Below are positions 1-13,205 of a stretch of 64,000 nucleotides of DNA, one piece after another (position 1 is the first letter of the stretch; the number at the start of each line of letters is the position of its first letter). The DNA comes from Ipomoea triloba. Its lineage: Eukaryota; Streptophyta; Magnoliopsida; Solanales; Convolvulaceae. A model generated the notes under the pieces. That model had not been told where the DNA came from and made no database searches. It was given only the letters and a program-made list of their open reading frames with translations. The stretch covers positions 18,036,179 to 18,100,178 of the forward strand of contig NC_044918.1 of assembly GCF_003576645.1 (NCBI RefSeq), read 5' to 3'. The translations under genes and the position numbers were made by a program.

Positions 1-3000
1 ATTAAGTTGACATGAATTTGTCAACTTGACAAACCACTAACAGCAGTCGGACTTGTACATCTTAACCTAACTTACAAGTAGTACCGATAAGATCAAGTGT
101 AATGTGTAAATCATAAATTCTACGTGTAATATGAAAAGAATGATATATACAAAATTGGGAGTGGGTCAAAACTGATAGGCAGCCCCATTTGTTTAATGGG
201 CAGGGCAGGGCAGGCCACAACACTACAAATATAAATGTTAGATAGGTAGGAAGAGTAATTCATGAGTAGTTTTGGCAGGACAGAATAGTTAAAATTGGAA
301 TAGGTGTTTGTGGTGGTCTCGCCTCTCGCCTCTAAAGTGGTGGCGCAGCAGGGCAGGGCTGTACAGTCGCTGTACATACAAAAAATTTTAAAGGCCAAAC
401 AAATGGTATATAGCAATAGCAGCATTGAGTGGAGTGATAATGAAGAGAATAAACTTTGAGCTTTTCAGTGGGTCGTCGTTTTCATCAAAGGCCCATCCTT
501 TATTGGTCAATGAATCATTCATCCCAACCCACACCATTTCCACTATTTGCTTTTTCCTCTATCTACCTTATTTTAGGATAACTTCGGAACAACTTATACT
601 AGTTTATTTATTTATAATTTTTTATCTGCTAGAGTCAAAAAGTGAATTTTACTTAATGCACAATCTCAAATAGTGAATGTTGGTTTTTCTTGTTACTCAT
701 AATTTTTTACTCGATCAATCTATAGGTCTATAATTTTTAGGGATAGAGAGAATAGTCGAGAATAACCTCCTCGTTTGAGGGTGAGAAATTTCGAATTTAA
801 ACTTTAGTCTAGCTATTGTCTAAAAAACGTGGAGCTTGAGAAATTTGTGGTGAATTGAGTGATAGGTGAAGAAAAGCTGCAATTGTCATCACATTTTTTT
901 TTTTTTTTTGGCTTCCTTTTCCCCCCAAACTTGTTTGCTTGTCTTTAGTGGTGGCCGGCCATCACAGTAGAATGGAAGAAGTCCATACACCTTTTCACAA
1001 GCTGCTTTGAAGCTATTTATTTTAAATTTTTTATTTTTTATATTTCTCGTCTCAAATTGTATCTAATTTATATAACATATAAATTTTCTTTAAAAAAAAA
1101 CTTATAAGAATAAATTCATATTAGTTCCCTGATTTTATATATGTATTTCTATAATTGTTGAGTTATACGTTACACTACAAATATTGTACTATCATTTTTA
1201 TAAGACAAAATTGTCCTGACACTATTAAACTTTTGTTAATATACGTTAAATATTATCACAATTATATTTAATCAATTCCTATGTCTAAAAATCTTACTTC
1301 AGCAATTGTTAATCATAGCATAACTATTACCCAAATTATTAATTATATTTTTTAATATAATATAAATTTTACGATTTTCTTTTACAAAATTGTATACTAC
1401 TATTTAAAAAAAAAAATTGCTTCAATACAACTATAATTTTAACATTAGCACTAATATTGGACATTTATTTGTGCGTATTGCATGTAAAAAGACTTGTTTG
1501 TAACAAGTAATATAGAATTAATTATGCATAATTAATCAATTTACTTTTTAAAAAAAAAACAAATTAATCAATTTAGTTATATATTACTTTGTGATAAGAT
1601 TATCATTGTACATCCATATATGTTATATCTTGTCTACAAAAGACGAAATTCCTTCCACCCAGAGTTCTCACACCTCAATCAGATATGATAGTGAATAAAT
1701 AAATTAGGCTAACTCAGCATGTTATTACGTGGGAGGACTAATGTTTGATGTCGATAAAAAGTCCACCATATATATTATACCTGATTATACTAGATATAAG
1801 TTATACGTGATTATGTTTGGTATTATTGAATCAGGTAAAAAGAATAGATTTTTAGCAAATACTCCGTAGTAATTTAGTATTTACTCCAAGAAGCAGATGA
1901 GAGCAATTACCTAGAATTGAAGGAGGTAGCTTGATCTGAGAGTGAGAATTAATTGCACAGTTTTGGTTGAATTGTTGAAGTGATATGAATCAGATTCAGA
2001 GTGCAGTAATAGTGTAGTGATGTGGTTTAATGAAATTAGGCAAGAAATCACATCCACCAACATAGAATGGAGAGCCAACCACTTGGACCGTTATGGTGAA
2101 ACCATTCTGGCAGTGAGTTATGAGACATCCCTATCATGTGTAAACCACCTTGAATCTGAAAACCCTTAACAGTAATTTTTTTTTTTCACACAGTAATGCT
2201 TTGCTATCTGTCACCCTCTCCATGTTGCCTTCTTGAAATTACCTCTGGGTTGCAGTAAGTAGTAGTTAAAAACTTAAAAATCCTCTCCTGCCATAGCTTT
2301 TCTCAGCCCAGGAATTTTACCTTTCTAGCACTAGCCCTCCAACATTAATTGCTCTCCTGTCAATCTAAGTTCACAGTTTTCAGCTTTTTACTGTACCTTA
2401 ATTCAAAAAAAAAAAAACTATGACCCACAATTTCTGCTGCTTGATTAAGATCATTCAAGGCTTATTCTTGTCATTTAAGGTTCTTAGTACCTTTTGCTTG
2501 CCCACATCCTTCTTCATGTCCATTCACATAAACAATCCACTCATGTACTTTTGGTACTTCTGTAATTCCTTTTTGTGTTTTTTTACAGTACTTGTTCTTC
2601 TTCCTTCTCATTTGGCCAATGAAGCTAAGAATTCTGTTTTTTTAAAGAAAAGATCCCGACTTTGATTCTGCTAGTGGACCAACCAAAAAAATTTCTGATT
2701 CAAAATCCCAATCAGAGCATAAGTTTGAAATTTCCTTGTTGGTTGTTTGGCGTAGTGTACAATGTTAGGCGGACATAATAGCAGAAATTGACCGGGGGAT
2801 AATGTTGCAGAAGTCCAGAAGTTCTTGAATTGTTCACGGACCTCAATGGGTGGGTGGGGGGTTAAAAACAAAAGAACAACAGGGAAATAAGTAACGTATG
2901 TGATTCTGTCGTCATGTGTTGTTCTTCCTGACATTGACACGCCATTGAAGATTGAGTTCGTTAGCATTAAGGAGACATTCACTTCTGTCCCTTCATCCCA

Positions 3001-3479
3001 CCACCTCAGGTGTTTTTCAAATATTTTTATTTACCTTCCAGCTATTTAACTTCCTATACACAGTAATTTTACTGTGAAGATTTTGGTTTTAATTTTTTGG
3101 GTTTTGGATTCTTGTTTCTTATTGCCTACTGGGATCTGCATGGTTGCATGGCTCTTTTTCACTTTTGGTGAAAACCTTTTCAGGGGGAAAACAGTGCTGA
3201 GACAGAAGCGTGTCATGTAGAGATTTGATTCTTTCTATCCTATTCCTTTTGCATCTGTGTTTTTTTTTATTTGTCCTATGATTCTTTTTGATTGCATGTC
3301 AAAATTGTCCTCCCACTCTCTATAACAATCTATTCTTTGTCTTACTATCATATTCTTTAGCTTCTGAGTATAAAAGTGCCTGATTAATTTGATATATAGC
3401 TATCTGAATGCAATTAATTTTTGGTGTGAATTGAAGGGCACATCTGAGATTCACTTCACAAGAACATAGGAATTAGGAA
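1..3479. other. AT-rich spacer and upstream region of the Argonaute gene
   Basis: I see no gene in this stretch. Short open frames are uninterrupted only by chance and match no family I recognise. The stretch has poly-T and poly-A runs and a short GGGCA repeat near 198-215. The last kilobase, roughly 2400-3479, is pyrimidine-rich and presumably holds the promoter and 5' leader of the AGO gene, but I could not identify a TATA box or leader intron with confidence. Confidence 0.5.
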
Positions 3480-6400
3480 ATGCCTCAGTGGCAGATGAAA
3501 GAGGCTGAGCAAAAGCATGTGATCTCCAGAGCTCCATTGCAGGAGTCGAGGAATCAGAATTCTGTGTCTCGAATCTTGTCGAGATGCGATGGGAGAATGG
3601 AAGAAGCCAAGAGGAGAAGGGGGAGGAGGAAAGGGAAAGGGGTACAAATGGAAAAGATGTTGGAGATAGGTGGGAATAATAATAATAATAATAATCCCCC
3701 TTCTTCTTCTTCGTCTGACCGGAGGCTTTCTTTCCCGACTAGGCCTGGCTATGGCCAATTGGGGACCAAATGTATTGTGAAGGCAAATCACTTCGTTGCT
3801 GAGCTATCAGATAGGAACTTAAGCCAGTATACTGTAAGCCATTGTTGGTTAATTTCTCTATCTTGGTGATTTGAGTTAAGTTCTTACAATTTTTTTTGTT
3901 GTGTTTGAATACAGGTGAAGTTTAGTCCGGAAATTAATTCGACTCGATTGAACAAAGCTATCATGACTGAATTGGTGAAACGCCACAAAGAAACCGAGCT
4001 GGGGAATAGGCTTCCGGTGTATGATGGGAGGCGAATGCTGTACACAGCTGGATTGCTCCCTTTTAACACAAAAGACTTTATCATAACTCTGGCTGATGAT
4101 GATGAGTGGAGTGGCATCACAAAGTAAGTTATTAGGACTAAACGCTGTTAGTTAGTTAGTTAATTGCTATGCATTTCTCGTCGAATGGATCTTAGCTAAA
4201 ACGTTGTTGATTATATCGTGTTAGGGAGCGTCGATTTACTGTCACAATCAAGTTTTCAGCTCAGGCAGACATGGCTCAGTTGCACAATTTCCTCGCTGGG
4301 AAACAAGCTGATGCCCCTTTTCAAGCGCTTAAAATCTTCGATGTTGTATTGAGGGAACTTGCATCCCGAAGGTTTAATTCTACCTCAATCAAACCAAGAG
4401 ATTTCGCATTACATTCTCAAATATATATATATATATATGTCTTGTCATTTTGAATGCTTTTAGGTATATATCTGTTGGGAGATTCTTCTATTCTCCTAGT
4501 ATCAAGAAACCACAGGCTCTTGGTAATGGCTTACAGTCTTGGCGGGGCTTTTATCAGAGTATAAAACCGACTCAAATGGGACTATCACTGAATATTGGTA
4601 GGATATATAGTCCATAAATCCCACATATCGGTTTCCTTTTATGAATCTTGATACTGCATATTAGTGTTGATGTTTTACTTAGAATTAACGGTTTTATATG
4701 TTCGGGGCAGATATGTCAACGACAGCATTCATAGAACCTCTCCCGGTTGTTGAGTTTGTAGCTCAAGTTTTAGGACGAGATATAAGTTCCAGGCCACTGT
4801 CCGATGCAGATCGGGTTAAGGTAAGCTTACTAAACAATATACTAATTCTGCATATAAAAAGAAAAATTAAAGCTCTTATCCTGTCGATTTTAATCAGGTT
4901 AAGAAAGCCCTGAGAGGTGTCAAAGTTGAAGTTACACACAGGGGAAACATTAGGAGAAAATACAGAATTTCGGGTTTGACATCACAACCAACCAGGGAGC
5001 TAATGTACATCTAGTAACATTCACCATTCATTTCTATCATACCTTCATGTTTTCTTGGCTACTTATTCATTTTACGGTTTTTACCTACTTCTGCTGAATA
5101 CAGTTTTCCTGTTGATGAGGAAAAGAACATGAAATCAGTAATCGAGTATTTTCAAGAGATGTACGGATATACCATTCAATATCCACATTTACCTTGCCTC
5201 CAAGTGGGAAGTCAAAGGAAAGTTAATTATTTACCAATGGAGGTAATTAAGTAGTTGATTCTTCCTTTAAAATTTTCCTTTTAGGCAAAAATATTCCAAA
5301 AATCTCGATTTTGGCTTCAATAGGCTTGTAAGATTGTTGAGGGGCAGAGGTATACCAAACGGCTGGATGAGAAGCAGATAACTTCGTTGCTAAAATCTTC
5401 ATGCCAAAGGCCTAGAGAGCAAGAACTCGACATTTTGCAGGTTGATATACATAAGTTTATTTGTTATATATACTTCTAAAGATTTCGTTTTCCTTAAAGG
5501 TGAAATTTTCTGTCTCATCCAGACAATTAAGCAAAATGGGTACAAGGAAGACCCCGTTGCCAAGGAATTTGGCATCAACATTGATGATAAGCTAGCATCA
5601 GTTGAAGCTCGTGTTCTCCCTGCCCCATGGGTAACGCTACTATGCTTGTGTCTTGAAATTTAGCTTCAAAGGGCGTGATGATATTCACCAATTCGTTTTT
5701 CGTTTCTTTTAGTTGAAATACCATGATTCTGGAAAGGAAAAGGAATGTCGACCTCAGCAAGGTCAGTGGAACATGATAAATAAGGTAAGTGCCCGGTACT
5801 CAATCCTAACAACACCGTATTTTGTTCTAGTACTAGGAATCTAGGATCATGATATTTAACGAAAGATATTCTTCTCCCGTTACAGAAAGTAATTAATGGA
5901 AGCACTGTCAACCACTGGGCTTGCATCAATTTCTCGCGTAATGTCCAGGAAAATGCTGCTCGTGGCTTTTGCCAACAGCTGGCTCAGATGTGTCAAGTCT
6001 CTGGAATGGTAACAATTTAGCTTATAATGCATTTAAATCATGTATTGATCAATAGCCAAAGCCATGAAATTTTTGCCAACTAAATGGTTTCATTTTTGAC
6101 CTTTCATATCAGGAATTTAATTCTGAGCCAGTCATCCCGATCTATTCGGCTAAACCAGACCAGGTAAAGAAGGCTTTGAACTACGTTTATAATGTTGCTG
6201 CCAACAAACCCGGAGGAAAAGAACTAGAACTACTCATAGCCATTCTTCCAGACAATAACGGTCCTTTGTATGGTACGTGTATATTTGTCTGTCTGCTACT
6301 ATATTGCTCGCCTACAAAAGCAACTTCGATTAACTAATATTTTTTTTCTTGATGTTTTTACTTGAACAACATGGAATGAATTTTAACGAGAATGCTGCTT

Positions 6401-8418
6401 GATATTCAGGTACTCTGAAGCGAATTTGTGAAACAGACCTCGGACTGATATCGCAGTGCTGCCTCACGAAACATGTCTTAAAGATCAGCAAACAATACCT
6501 GTCAAATGTATCGCTTAAGATTAATGTGAAGGCAAGTTGGAAGTAGTGAATCAAACTAGTTGTTTACCGGCAAAATGTTGCTAATATAAATGCATTTCTA
6601 GTTCTACCTAGCGGTTTTCAAAGTACTTTGAAAATGTTATTGCAGATGGGAGGAAGGAATACTGTGCTTTTAGATGCCTTACGATGGAAAGTTCCTCTGG
6701 TAAGCGACATCCCAACGATCATATTTGGGGCTGATGTTACTCATCCCGAATCTGGAGAGGACTGTAGCCCATCAATAGCCGCTGTAAGAATCCAAGCTTC
6801 TCGCTTTATATGACTACTGCAAGTTGTTCGAGGATAAATTTTTATGACATCTGTTATTTGGTGAAGGTCGTGGCCTCGCAAGATTGGCCCGAAGTTACCA
6901 AGTATGCGGGATTAGTGTGTGCTCAGCCACATCGACAAGAACTCATCCAGGATCTTTACAGAACATGGCACGATCCTCAATGGGGGAAAGTTTCGGGAGG
7001 CATGATTAGGTGTTCATTCAATATCCTTACTTGATATGCAAAATAGCAATTTCACTTAGCTGCAGATTTCTGGATAGCAATGTATTATAGCAGATATGCT
7101 AGGAAAATGGAAATGAACATGTTTGTTTCAACGATTGCAGGGAACTTTTGCTGTCATTTAAGAAGGCCACTGGACAAAAACCGCTGAGGATAATATTCTA
7201 TAGGTATTTTAGTCTGGAATTGAAGATTTGAAGTCGTATATTTGTAGACCTGCGATGTTTTGTTCTAATTACCTTAACGGGTGTAGGGATGGTGTTAGTG
7301 ATGGGCAGTTCTATCAGGTTCTACTGTTCGAGCTCGATGCTATCCGCAAGGTTTGTGAATTTGGGAATAACTCGTGCAGTAAATGTTTTCGAGTTCAATT
7401 CTAAATCTGTATTACTTACTGTGCCTCCAGGCTTGTGCATCGTTGGAACCGGGTTACCAACCTCTGGTTACTTTCATTGTTGTCCAAAAACGTCACCACA
7501 CGAGGCTTTTTGCTAACAACCACAATGACCGAAATCATATGGACAGGAGTGGGAATGTGTTACCTGGTAAGACTATAATGTTTTTGCTTTTCCACCCTTT
7601 TTGATGATTGAATGTTCGTTTTCCCATTTGATATAATTGAAATTTATGACAACAAAATGCAGGTACTGTGGTGGATTCTAAGATTTGCCATCCTACAGAA
7701 TTCGATTTTTATCTATGCAGTCATGCTGGGATTCAGGTAAGTGCTGAACTTGAATTGAATCTATAAATTTCATTAGCAGCTTATTAGGAATCTAAAGTTT
7801 TTGATAAAGGATGTTCTAGGAATCTACCAAGGTGGTTGTTTGCTCTTTTTGTTCCATGTTTGACCCCGTGGCATCGTTCACATTCGCAGGGGACTAGTCG
7901 TCCTGCACACTACCATGTTCTTTGGGACGAGAACAACTTCACAGCAGACGAAATCCAATCTCTGACAAACAACCTTTGTTACACGTAACGAATCTATTTT
8001 CTCTCAATCTAGTCGTTACAACTACTTTTTAACTGTCTTGCTTTTCCTTTTCCATTATTAGTAACAACTGCAACGAATGCAGGTATGCACGATGCACTCG
8101 GTCCGTTTCTGTTGGTAATCTTCTAACTTTTCTCTCAATGCAAAGCTCTGATGCCCAGATAGAACTGTGTTTTTTGCTTCTGCATTTTATTCATACAAAG
8201 CTGCATTATAATATGGTATCTGTGTTACTATGAATGCAGTGCCACCTGCATATTATGCACATTTGGCGGCTTACAGAGCGCGGTTTTATGTTGATAACGA
8301 CGCCCACGAGAACGGCTCGAACAGCTCGATGCGCTGCACGCGCACCACGAATGGTTCCGGGGTGCGGCCCCTGCCGGCATTGAAGGAGAAGGTGAAAAAT
8401 GTAATGTTCTATTGCTAG
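3480..8418 (+). CDS. AGO10-like: Argonaute, AGO10/PINHEAD-like (22 exons, 941 aa)
   Basis: Small-RNA-guided Argonaute of the AGO1/AGO10 clade. Exons read by eye: 3480-3833, 3915-4123, 4225-4371, 4464-4597, 4711-4820, 4898-5004, 5104-5242, 5324-5440, 5523-5630, 5713-5784, 5886-6008, 6113-6272, 6410-6531, 6646-6783, 6867-7009, 7141-7203, 7287-7350, 7431-7566, 7663-7736, 7890-7984, 8083-8114, 8240-8418. All phases agree and give 941 aa. The N-terminus begins MPQWQMK, like the AGO10 MPIRQMK start, and carries an Asn/Ser-rich stretch. N, PAZ (exons 7-8), MID and PIWI domains follow. PIWI catalytic residues are present: D664 (FGADVTHP), E705 (RQELIQDL), D750 (YRDGVS) and the RPAHYHVLW histidine near 847-849. 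The C-terminus is the usual VMFYC. AGO10 (known) sequesters miR165/166 in shoot meristems. The protein is slightly shorter than Arabidopsis AGO10 (988 aa). AGO10-like rather than AGO1 because the long Gln-rich AGO1 N-terminus is absent. Confidence 0.93.
3678..3696 (+). repeat. (AAT)n trinucleotide run coding for poly-Asn
   Basis: An AAT run inside exon 1 of the AGO gene encodes seven Asn and is followed by Pro and Ser runs. It lies in the disordered N-terminal region before the N domain. Such in-frame microsatellites often vary in length between alleles. Confidence 0.8.
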
Positions 8419-8570
8419 GCAAAGAGCAAAATAAGGTCATATAAGTTTGAATTGAGTAGGAAAAAAAGAGCTGGAAATGTTTATATAGTAGGGACTAGAG
8501 AGTCCTAAATCCTAATGTATGACAAATTTTGAGTCTCAACTCCTTAACCAAAATTTCTATGCTTGACCTG

Positions 8571-9125
8571 GGCAAATTATACCATGGATCAAGGTCCATC
8601 TTGCATTGTGGACATGGTCTAAAATGATATTCAGATTATGTGACTGTATTTAATACATTGTGTATCTTTAGTTAACATATTATGTACCTATAAATAAATT
8701 GAAGACACCGGTTGTTATGTCATGGACCTAGTCCAGCTTGCAAGGTGGACCTGTGTTCAAAACGACGTCATCTGATTTTTTTTTTTAAAGTGCTCCCTTC
8801 CTTGCCGTTTGTCTTTAGAATTCGTTCCTCTATATTTATAATTTTTTAACTTTATATTCACAATAGAATTGAATATTCACAATTTGAGATCTCAGTATAC
8901 AAAATTACAGAACTCAATATTCACAATTGTAGAATTCTATATTCACAATTTCTGAACTCTATATCCACAATTACAAAACTCTATATTCAACAGTATAACA
9001 CAATTTTTAAACTCTATTTAGAAAAATATATATATCATTGGCTGAGGAAACGGTATTACTAATAGCACCTTATTTCAGACGTGCGTTTTGGACAAGGTGA
9101 ATCCGGGTCTATAGCATAATTTGCC
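8571..9125. mobile_element. MITE-like element with 10-bp terminal inverted repeats
   Basis: The sequence ggcaaattat at 8571-8580 is repeated in inverse orientation at 9116-9125. The left end continues into a CCATGG-containing segment. The interior is AT-rich and has no coding capacity. Related pieces occur near 23712, 42448 and 57726. I could not fix a target-site duplication or a superfamily. Confidence 0.55.
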
Positions 9126-9554
9126 TGAAGACACATAATATATTAATTATAAGTACATAATGTCGTTTTGAACTGTGATCTACATAGTTGTGTGGATTGT
9201 AATTTGTCTTACAGATGCAATGTGAAATTTCTTCAAAATTGGGCCTTACCCATAAACACGAGGCCTTTATCTGGTAGTGTCGAGTACCCAACATGGCCCC
9301 ACTTTAGAAACAGGAACTGAAAATAACTAAACAGTGTGTGGCCCAGGCCATGAAAGTGAAAAAGGACCGAAAGGTAATAAAGAGAAACTAAAAGAAGCAT
9401 AAGTGGAAAAACATAAAACAACAGACAGCTGAATTCCAGGACTTTATTATGTGCCCTAAATTAATGAACCATTCATTACATAAATTAGAGACAAATTTTA
9501 CTATGTAACGTGGTTTATGTAGCAACCTGGACCATAAAGTATGCATCATTTGAA

Positions 9555-9734
9555 TTACGCTTCAATTTCATTTGACAATATTGCTATGTTTTTTAATTTT
9601 ATATTTTATACACAATTTTATTATAGCAATATTAACGTATCATTTTAATTTTACTACAGTTTCATTTAATACATTATTAAATGAGCTCTATTTTTTTTGT
9701 TTCATTTTTTACAAATACTAGTTTAATTATAACA
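9555..9734. repeat. Degenerate AT-rich repeat array, left part
   Basis: The phrase TTTCATTTGACAAT followed by a stretch like ATTTTAATT recurs here and again at 13206-13440, on the other side of the LINE. Together the two pieces look like one array of roughly 120-130-bp degenerate repeats that was split by the LINE insertion. Confidence 0.5.
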
Positions 9735-9747
9735 ATGCTAAAGTATT
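9735..9747. repeat. Target-site duplication of the LINE, left copy
   Basis: The 13 bases atgctaaagtatt here are identical to 13193-13205. They flank the LINE exactly, directly beside its poly-T (poly-A on the minus strand) end. Confidence 0.93.
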
Positions 9748-12700
9748 TTTTTTTTTTTGATTCATAGAAGAGGGGAACACCCAAAAAACGACTAAGACAT
9801 TAACTGTCGGGATCCATCCCACTCCTTGGAACTCTCCGATGAAACGTCACACCAATTTGGTCATCCTGCAGCAAAGTAAGAAGCTCAGGAGGGGGTTCAC
9901 TCAACTCTGTAAAATGCCTCGGGTTCCCCAGGGCCTTCTTTGCAAGAGCATCAGCTACCCTATTCTGTTCACGAAACACGTGATTAAATTCAATCGACTG
10001 AAAGTGAACAGCATCTGCCCGGCAACGCTCAAAAATGTTATTGAAACCTCGACTCATTTGGGTGGAAGACCTCAAAAGCTCAATGGTGGTCGCAGAATCG
10101 CTCTCCAGGATGATATGTCGGTAGCCCATATTTTCCGCAAGATGGAGCCCATATAATACGGCCCAAGCCTCAGCTTCATCAGTAGAACAGGAGCCAGTCT
10201 GTGCAACGTAGCCCCCCTTCCAGCTCCCCTCGTGATCCCTTATGACGCCTCCACAACTAGATTTGTTGCTAACAGGACAGCGGCTTCCATCCACATTTAC
10301 TTTGACGCAGCCGAAACGCGGTTTAGTCCAAAAAACAGAAGATTCCACCCACTGGCCACCCGTAATTCTCATGGCTCCTAAATTTGAGAAAGCAGCCTGA
10401 ATTTCCTCTTCCTGCTTACGAATCCAACGAATTTTTTGATCAAACGGTATGCTCTTGCCATTGAAAACTGCCTCATTTCGCCACTTCCAAAGCCACCACA
10501 AACGGATTGAAAACCGTTCCGGCCAACCATCAGCAAATCCCATTCGTGACTCTCCTCGCAAATTCGTGTCTAACCACTCTTCCCACCCGAGCTGATGTAG
10601 GCGGTGTGCCGTTGCTTGGTCTACCTCGTTCTCCAAATGCGTTTAGCATCCTTGCAATGACGGAAGATATGCGCACAATCCTCCTGTTGCCCTGCACAAG
10701 ACAAACACATAATGTTAGCCGTGATATGCCGCCGAGCTCTCTCCACATTAGTAAGAATTTTCCCGTGTTTAACAAGCCATATGAAAAAACAAATTCGATT
10801 CGGCACTTTAAGCTTCCATATCCGTGACCACGCGTCCTGACCACCCGTCGAGTTAGAGGAAGTCAGAGCCTCATAAGCAGAGTTAATCGTGAATTCCCCA
10901 CTTGATTCAAGACTCCATCCAATCTCATCATTTATATCCTCCGCCGGTGATAGCATAAAACCTGCAAGTTTAATCTTGATATTGACCGGTAGGTAGTCGG
11001 CAAAAAGCTCCCACTTCCATCCACGACCTTCCTCCCACATATCATTAACCTTCGCATAGAGCTCTGGTAGGGTCAAATTTATCTGTAAATAATTCGACAA
11101 CGGTTCCGACATGAGCCACTTATCCATCCAAAAATTGGTATGCTTGCCATTACAGACAACATGCATTATTCCAGCATCCACAAAGGGCCCGGAAGCCATA
11201 ATTCCTTTCCAAGCTGGCGAAAAAGACCCAGACCTGCCGATTGAGTGGCATCTCCTGCCTGACTCGTTGTATTTGCATGTAAGAGTTCTAGCCCAAAGGC
11301 TTTCTTTCTCCCGCTGAAGGCGCCACCGTAGCTTAGCCATATATGCCATGTTCAGATCGTGAATTTTGCGGATACCCAGCCCACCCAGCGCCTTAGGTTG
11401 AGTGACAGCGTTCCATTTCACCAGACTCAGTTTACTCTTGTTGGGGTCAGATTCAGCGCCACTCCAGATGAACCGTCTGGTGCTTTTCTCAATTTCCTCA
11501 CACACACCTTTCGGCAGAATAGAAGTCTGCATCACATAATTCAGGATTGTATTAAGGACTGATCTAGCGAGCGTTACCCTGCCTGCAAAGGACAACATCC
11601 GAGATTTCCACCCTTCCAAAAGCCCTTTGAGCCTCTCGAGCAAGCTACTAAACGTGTGGCGAGTAACTCTGCCATGGTTTGATTTCACCCCTAGATAAGT
11701 ACCAAAATCATTTGTCTGCTCTAAATTCAGTTTAGTGGCAATCTCCGAAGCAACGTCCAGATGAACGTTCTTAGAGAATAAAATCTGGGACTTAGCATAG
11801 CTAATCTGTTGACCAGAAGCCTCGCAAAAAAGATCAAGGCTATCCCGGATGGTCAGCACTTGGTCAATAGATGCCTCCGCAAATAACACTAAATCATCCG
11901 CAAAACAAAGATGCGATAAGGGGGGACTAGAACTAGTTAATCTGATGCCTTTCCATTCCCCTGTCGACACTTTAAGAGCAATCGTCTGACTGAGTCTCTC
12001 CATACAAAGAACGAAAATTGCCGGGGACATAGCATCCCCTTGGCGAATTCCTCGTGATGGAGTGAAATAAGGAAGTCTCTCCCCATTCCAAAGAATAGAC
12101 AAATTGGGTGTTTGAATACAATGCATAATAAGGTTTATCCACATCTCCTCGAAACCGATCTCCACAAGAGTTTGTCTAATAAAATCCCAAGACAAACGAT
12201 CATAGGCCTTCTCAAAATCCAGTTTGATTGCCATTAACCCCCTCGGTCCCTTCTTTGTTCGCATTGTGTGCATGACTTCCTGGTAAATGAGTATATTGTC
12301 CGAAATTTGGCGTCCTCTAACAAAGGAACTTTGGTATGGACCCACTATATCCGGAAGAATGTCCTTTAACCTATTGGTAATCACCTTAGTAATAATTTTA
12401 TAGCTCACATTACAGAGACTTATCGGTCTAAATTGTCGAACCGTCTCCAGAGACTTGACTTTAGGAATAAGAACTAAGAGAGTGTCATTTAGGCCAACAG
12501 GTAAGCACCCAGACGCCACCGCATTCTTGACCAGCTCGAAGAGGCTGACACCGACAATATTCCACAAGCGCTGATAAAACGCGGCGTGAAAACCGTCTGG
12601 CCCGGGAGCCTTAAAAGGAGCAATATCCTTCAACGCCAAATGTACCTCATCTAAGGTGACGGACCTGTTAAACTTCTGCCACGTAGCTGTCGGTATGCGA

Positions 12701-13192
12701 GGATAGCCACCCCCCCCCCCCCAATTATACATACGAATAGGACCTTGCTCCCTTGAGAAAAGCATCATAAAATATTCCCGAACATGACCCTTAAGAGCAT
12801 CATTTTGAGTAATCCAGTTTCCATCGTCACCCCGAAGCCTCTTGGTCGAGTTGCGAGCTTTTCGAACAATAGTGGCCGCGTGATAGTACGCCGTGTTACG
12901 GTCCCCCGAGGTAATCCATTCTTCCCGTGATCTTTGGTACCATAACAATTCCTCTTGATACAGAATGTCTTGATACTCCCTGACCAGTTTATCCTCAAGC
13001 TTTGCCAGTCCCCCGTGAAACGAAGATGACTGTCTGATTTGAATCCCTCTAAGACGTGCAAGAACGATCTTTTTGCGGTGATGAATGTTTCCAAAAGTAT
13101 TCTTATTCCATGATGCCAAAGTTGCCGCAGTTCTGGGAATATTGTGTATGAATTGATCATCCGAGTTCCAGACATTTTGAACCACATCAAGC
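9748..13192 (-). mobile_element. 5'-truncated LINE (non-LTR retrotransposon)
   Basis: A 3.4-kb insertion on the minus strand. It ends at 9748 in a poly-T tract (poly-A tail of the element) and is framed by a 13-bp target-site duplication. It carries reverse transcriptase, a zinc-binding RT-associated region and RNase H, but no ORF1 and no endonuclease domain, so its 5' part was lost during insertion, as is usual for LINEs. The frames are largely open, which suggests a fairly recent insertion. Confidence 0.93.
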
Positions 13193-13194
13193 AT
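9800..13194 (-). pseudogene. LINE ORF2 remnant: reverse transcriptase, zf-RVT and RNase H
   Basis: Read from the right end: a reverse transcriptase with the APGPDGF, IKLDFEKAYDRLSWDF, GIRQGDAMSP and FADDLVLFAE blocks; the core catalytic Asp residues are therefore visible. Next comes a C-terminal region with a WKLKVPNRICFFIW block and a Cys/His motif typical of the zinc-binding domain of plant LINEs. The long frame stops at 10621, just after RIW. A second frame overlapping at 10621-10636 continues with ENEVDQ and an RNase H domain (VNVDGS, ILESDS, RVADALAKKA). This points to a single-base deletion near 10630. The apparent ATG at 13192-13194 straddles the insertion boundary, so it is not a native start. 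A poly-G run (poly-C at 12709-12722) codes for five glycines. Confidence 0.9.
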
Positions 13195-13205
13195 GCTAAA
13201 GTATT
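13193..13205. repeat. Target-site duplication of the LINE, right copy
   Basis: Identical 13-base partner of 9735-9747, at the truncated 5' end of the element. Confidence 0.93.
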
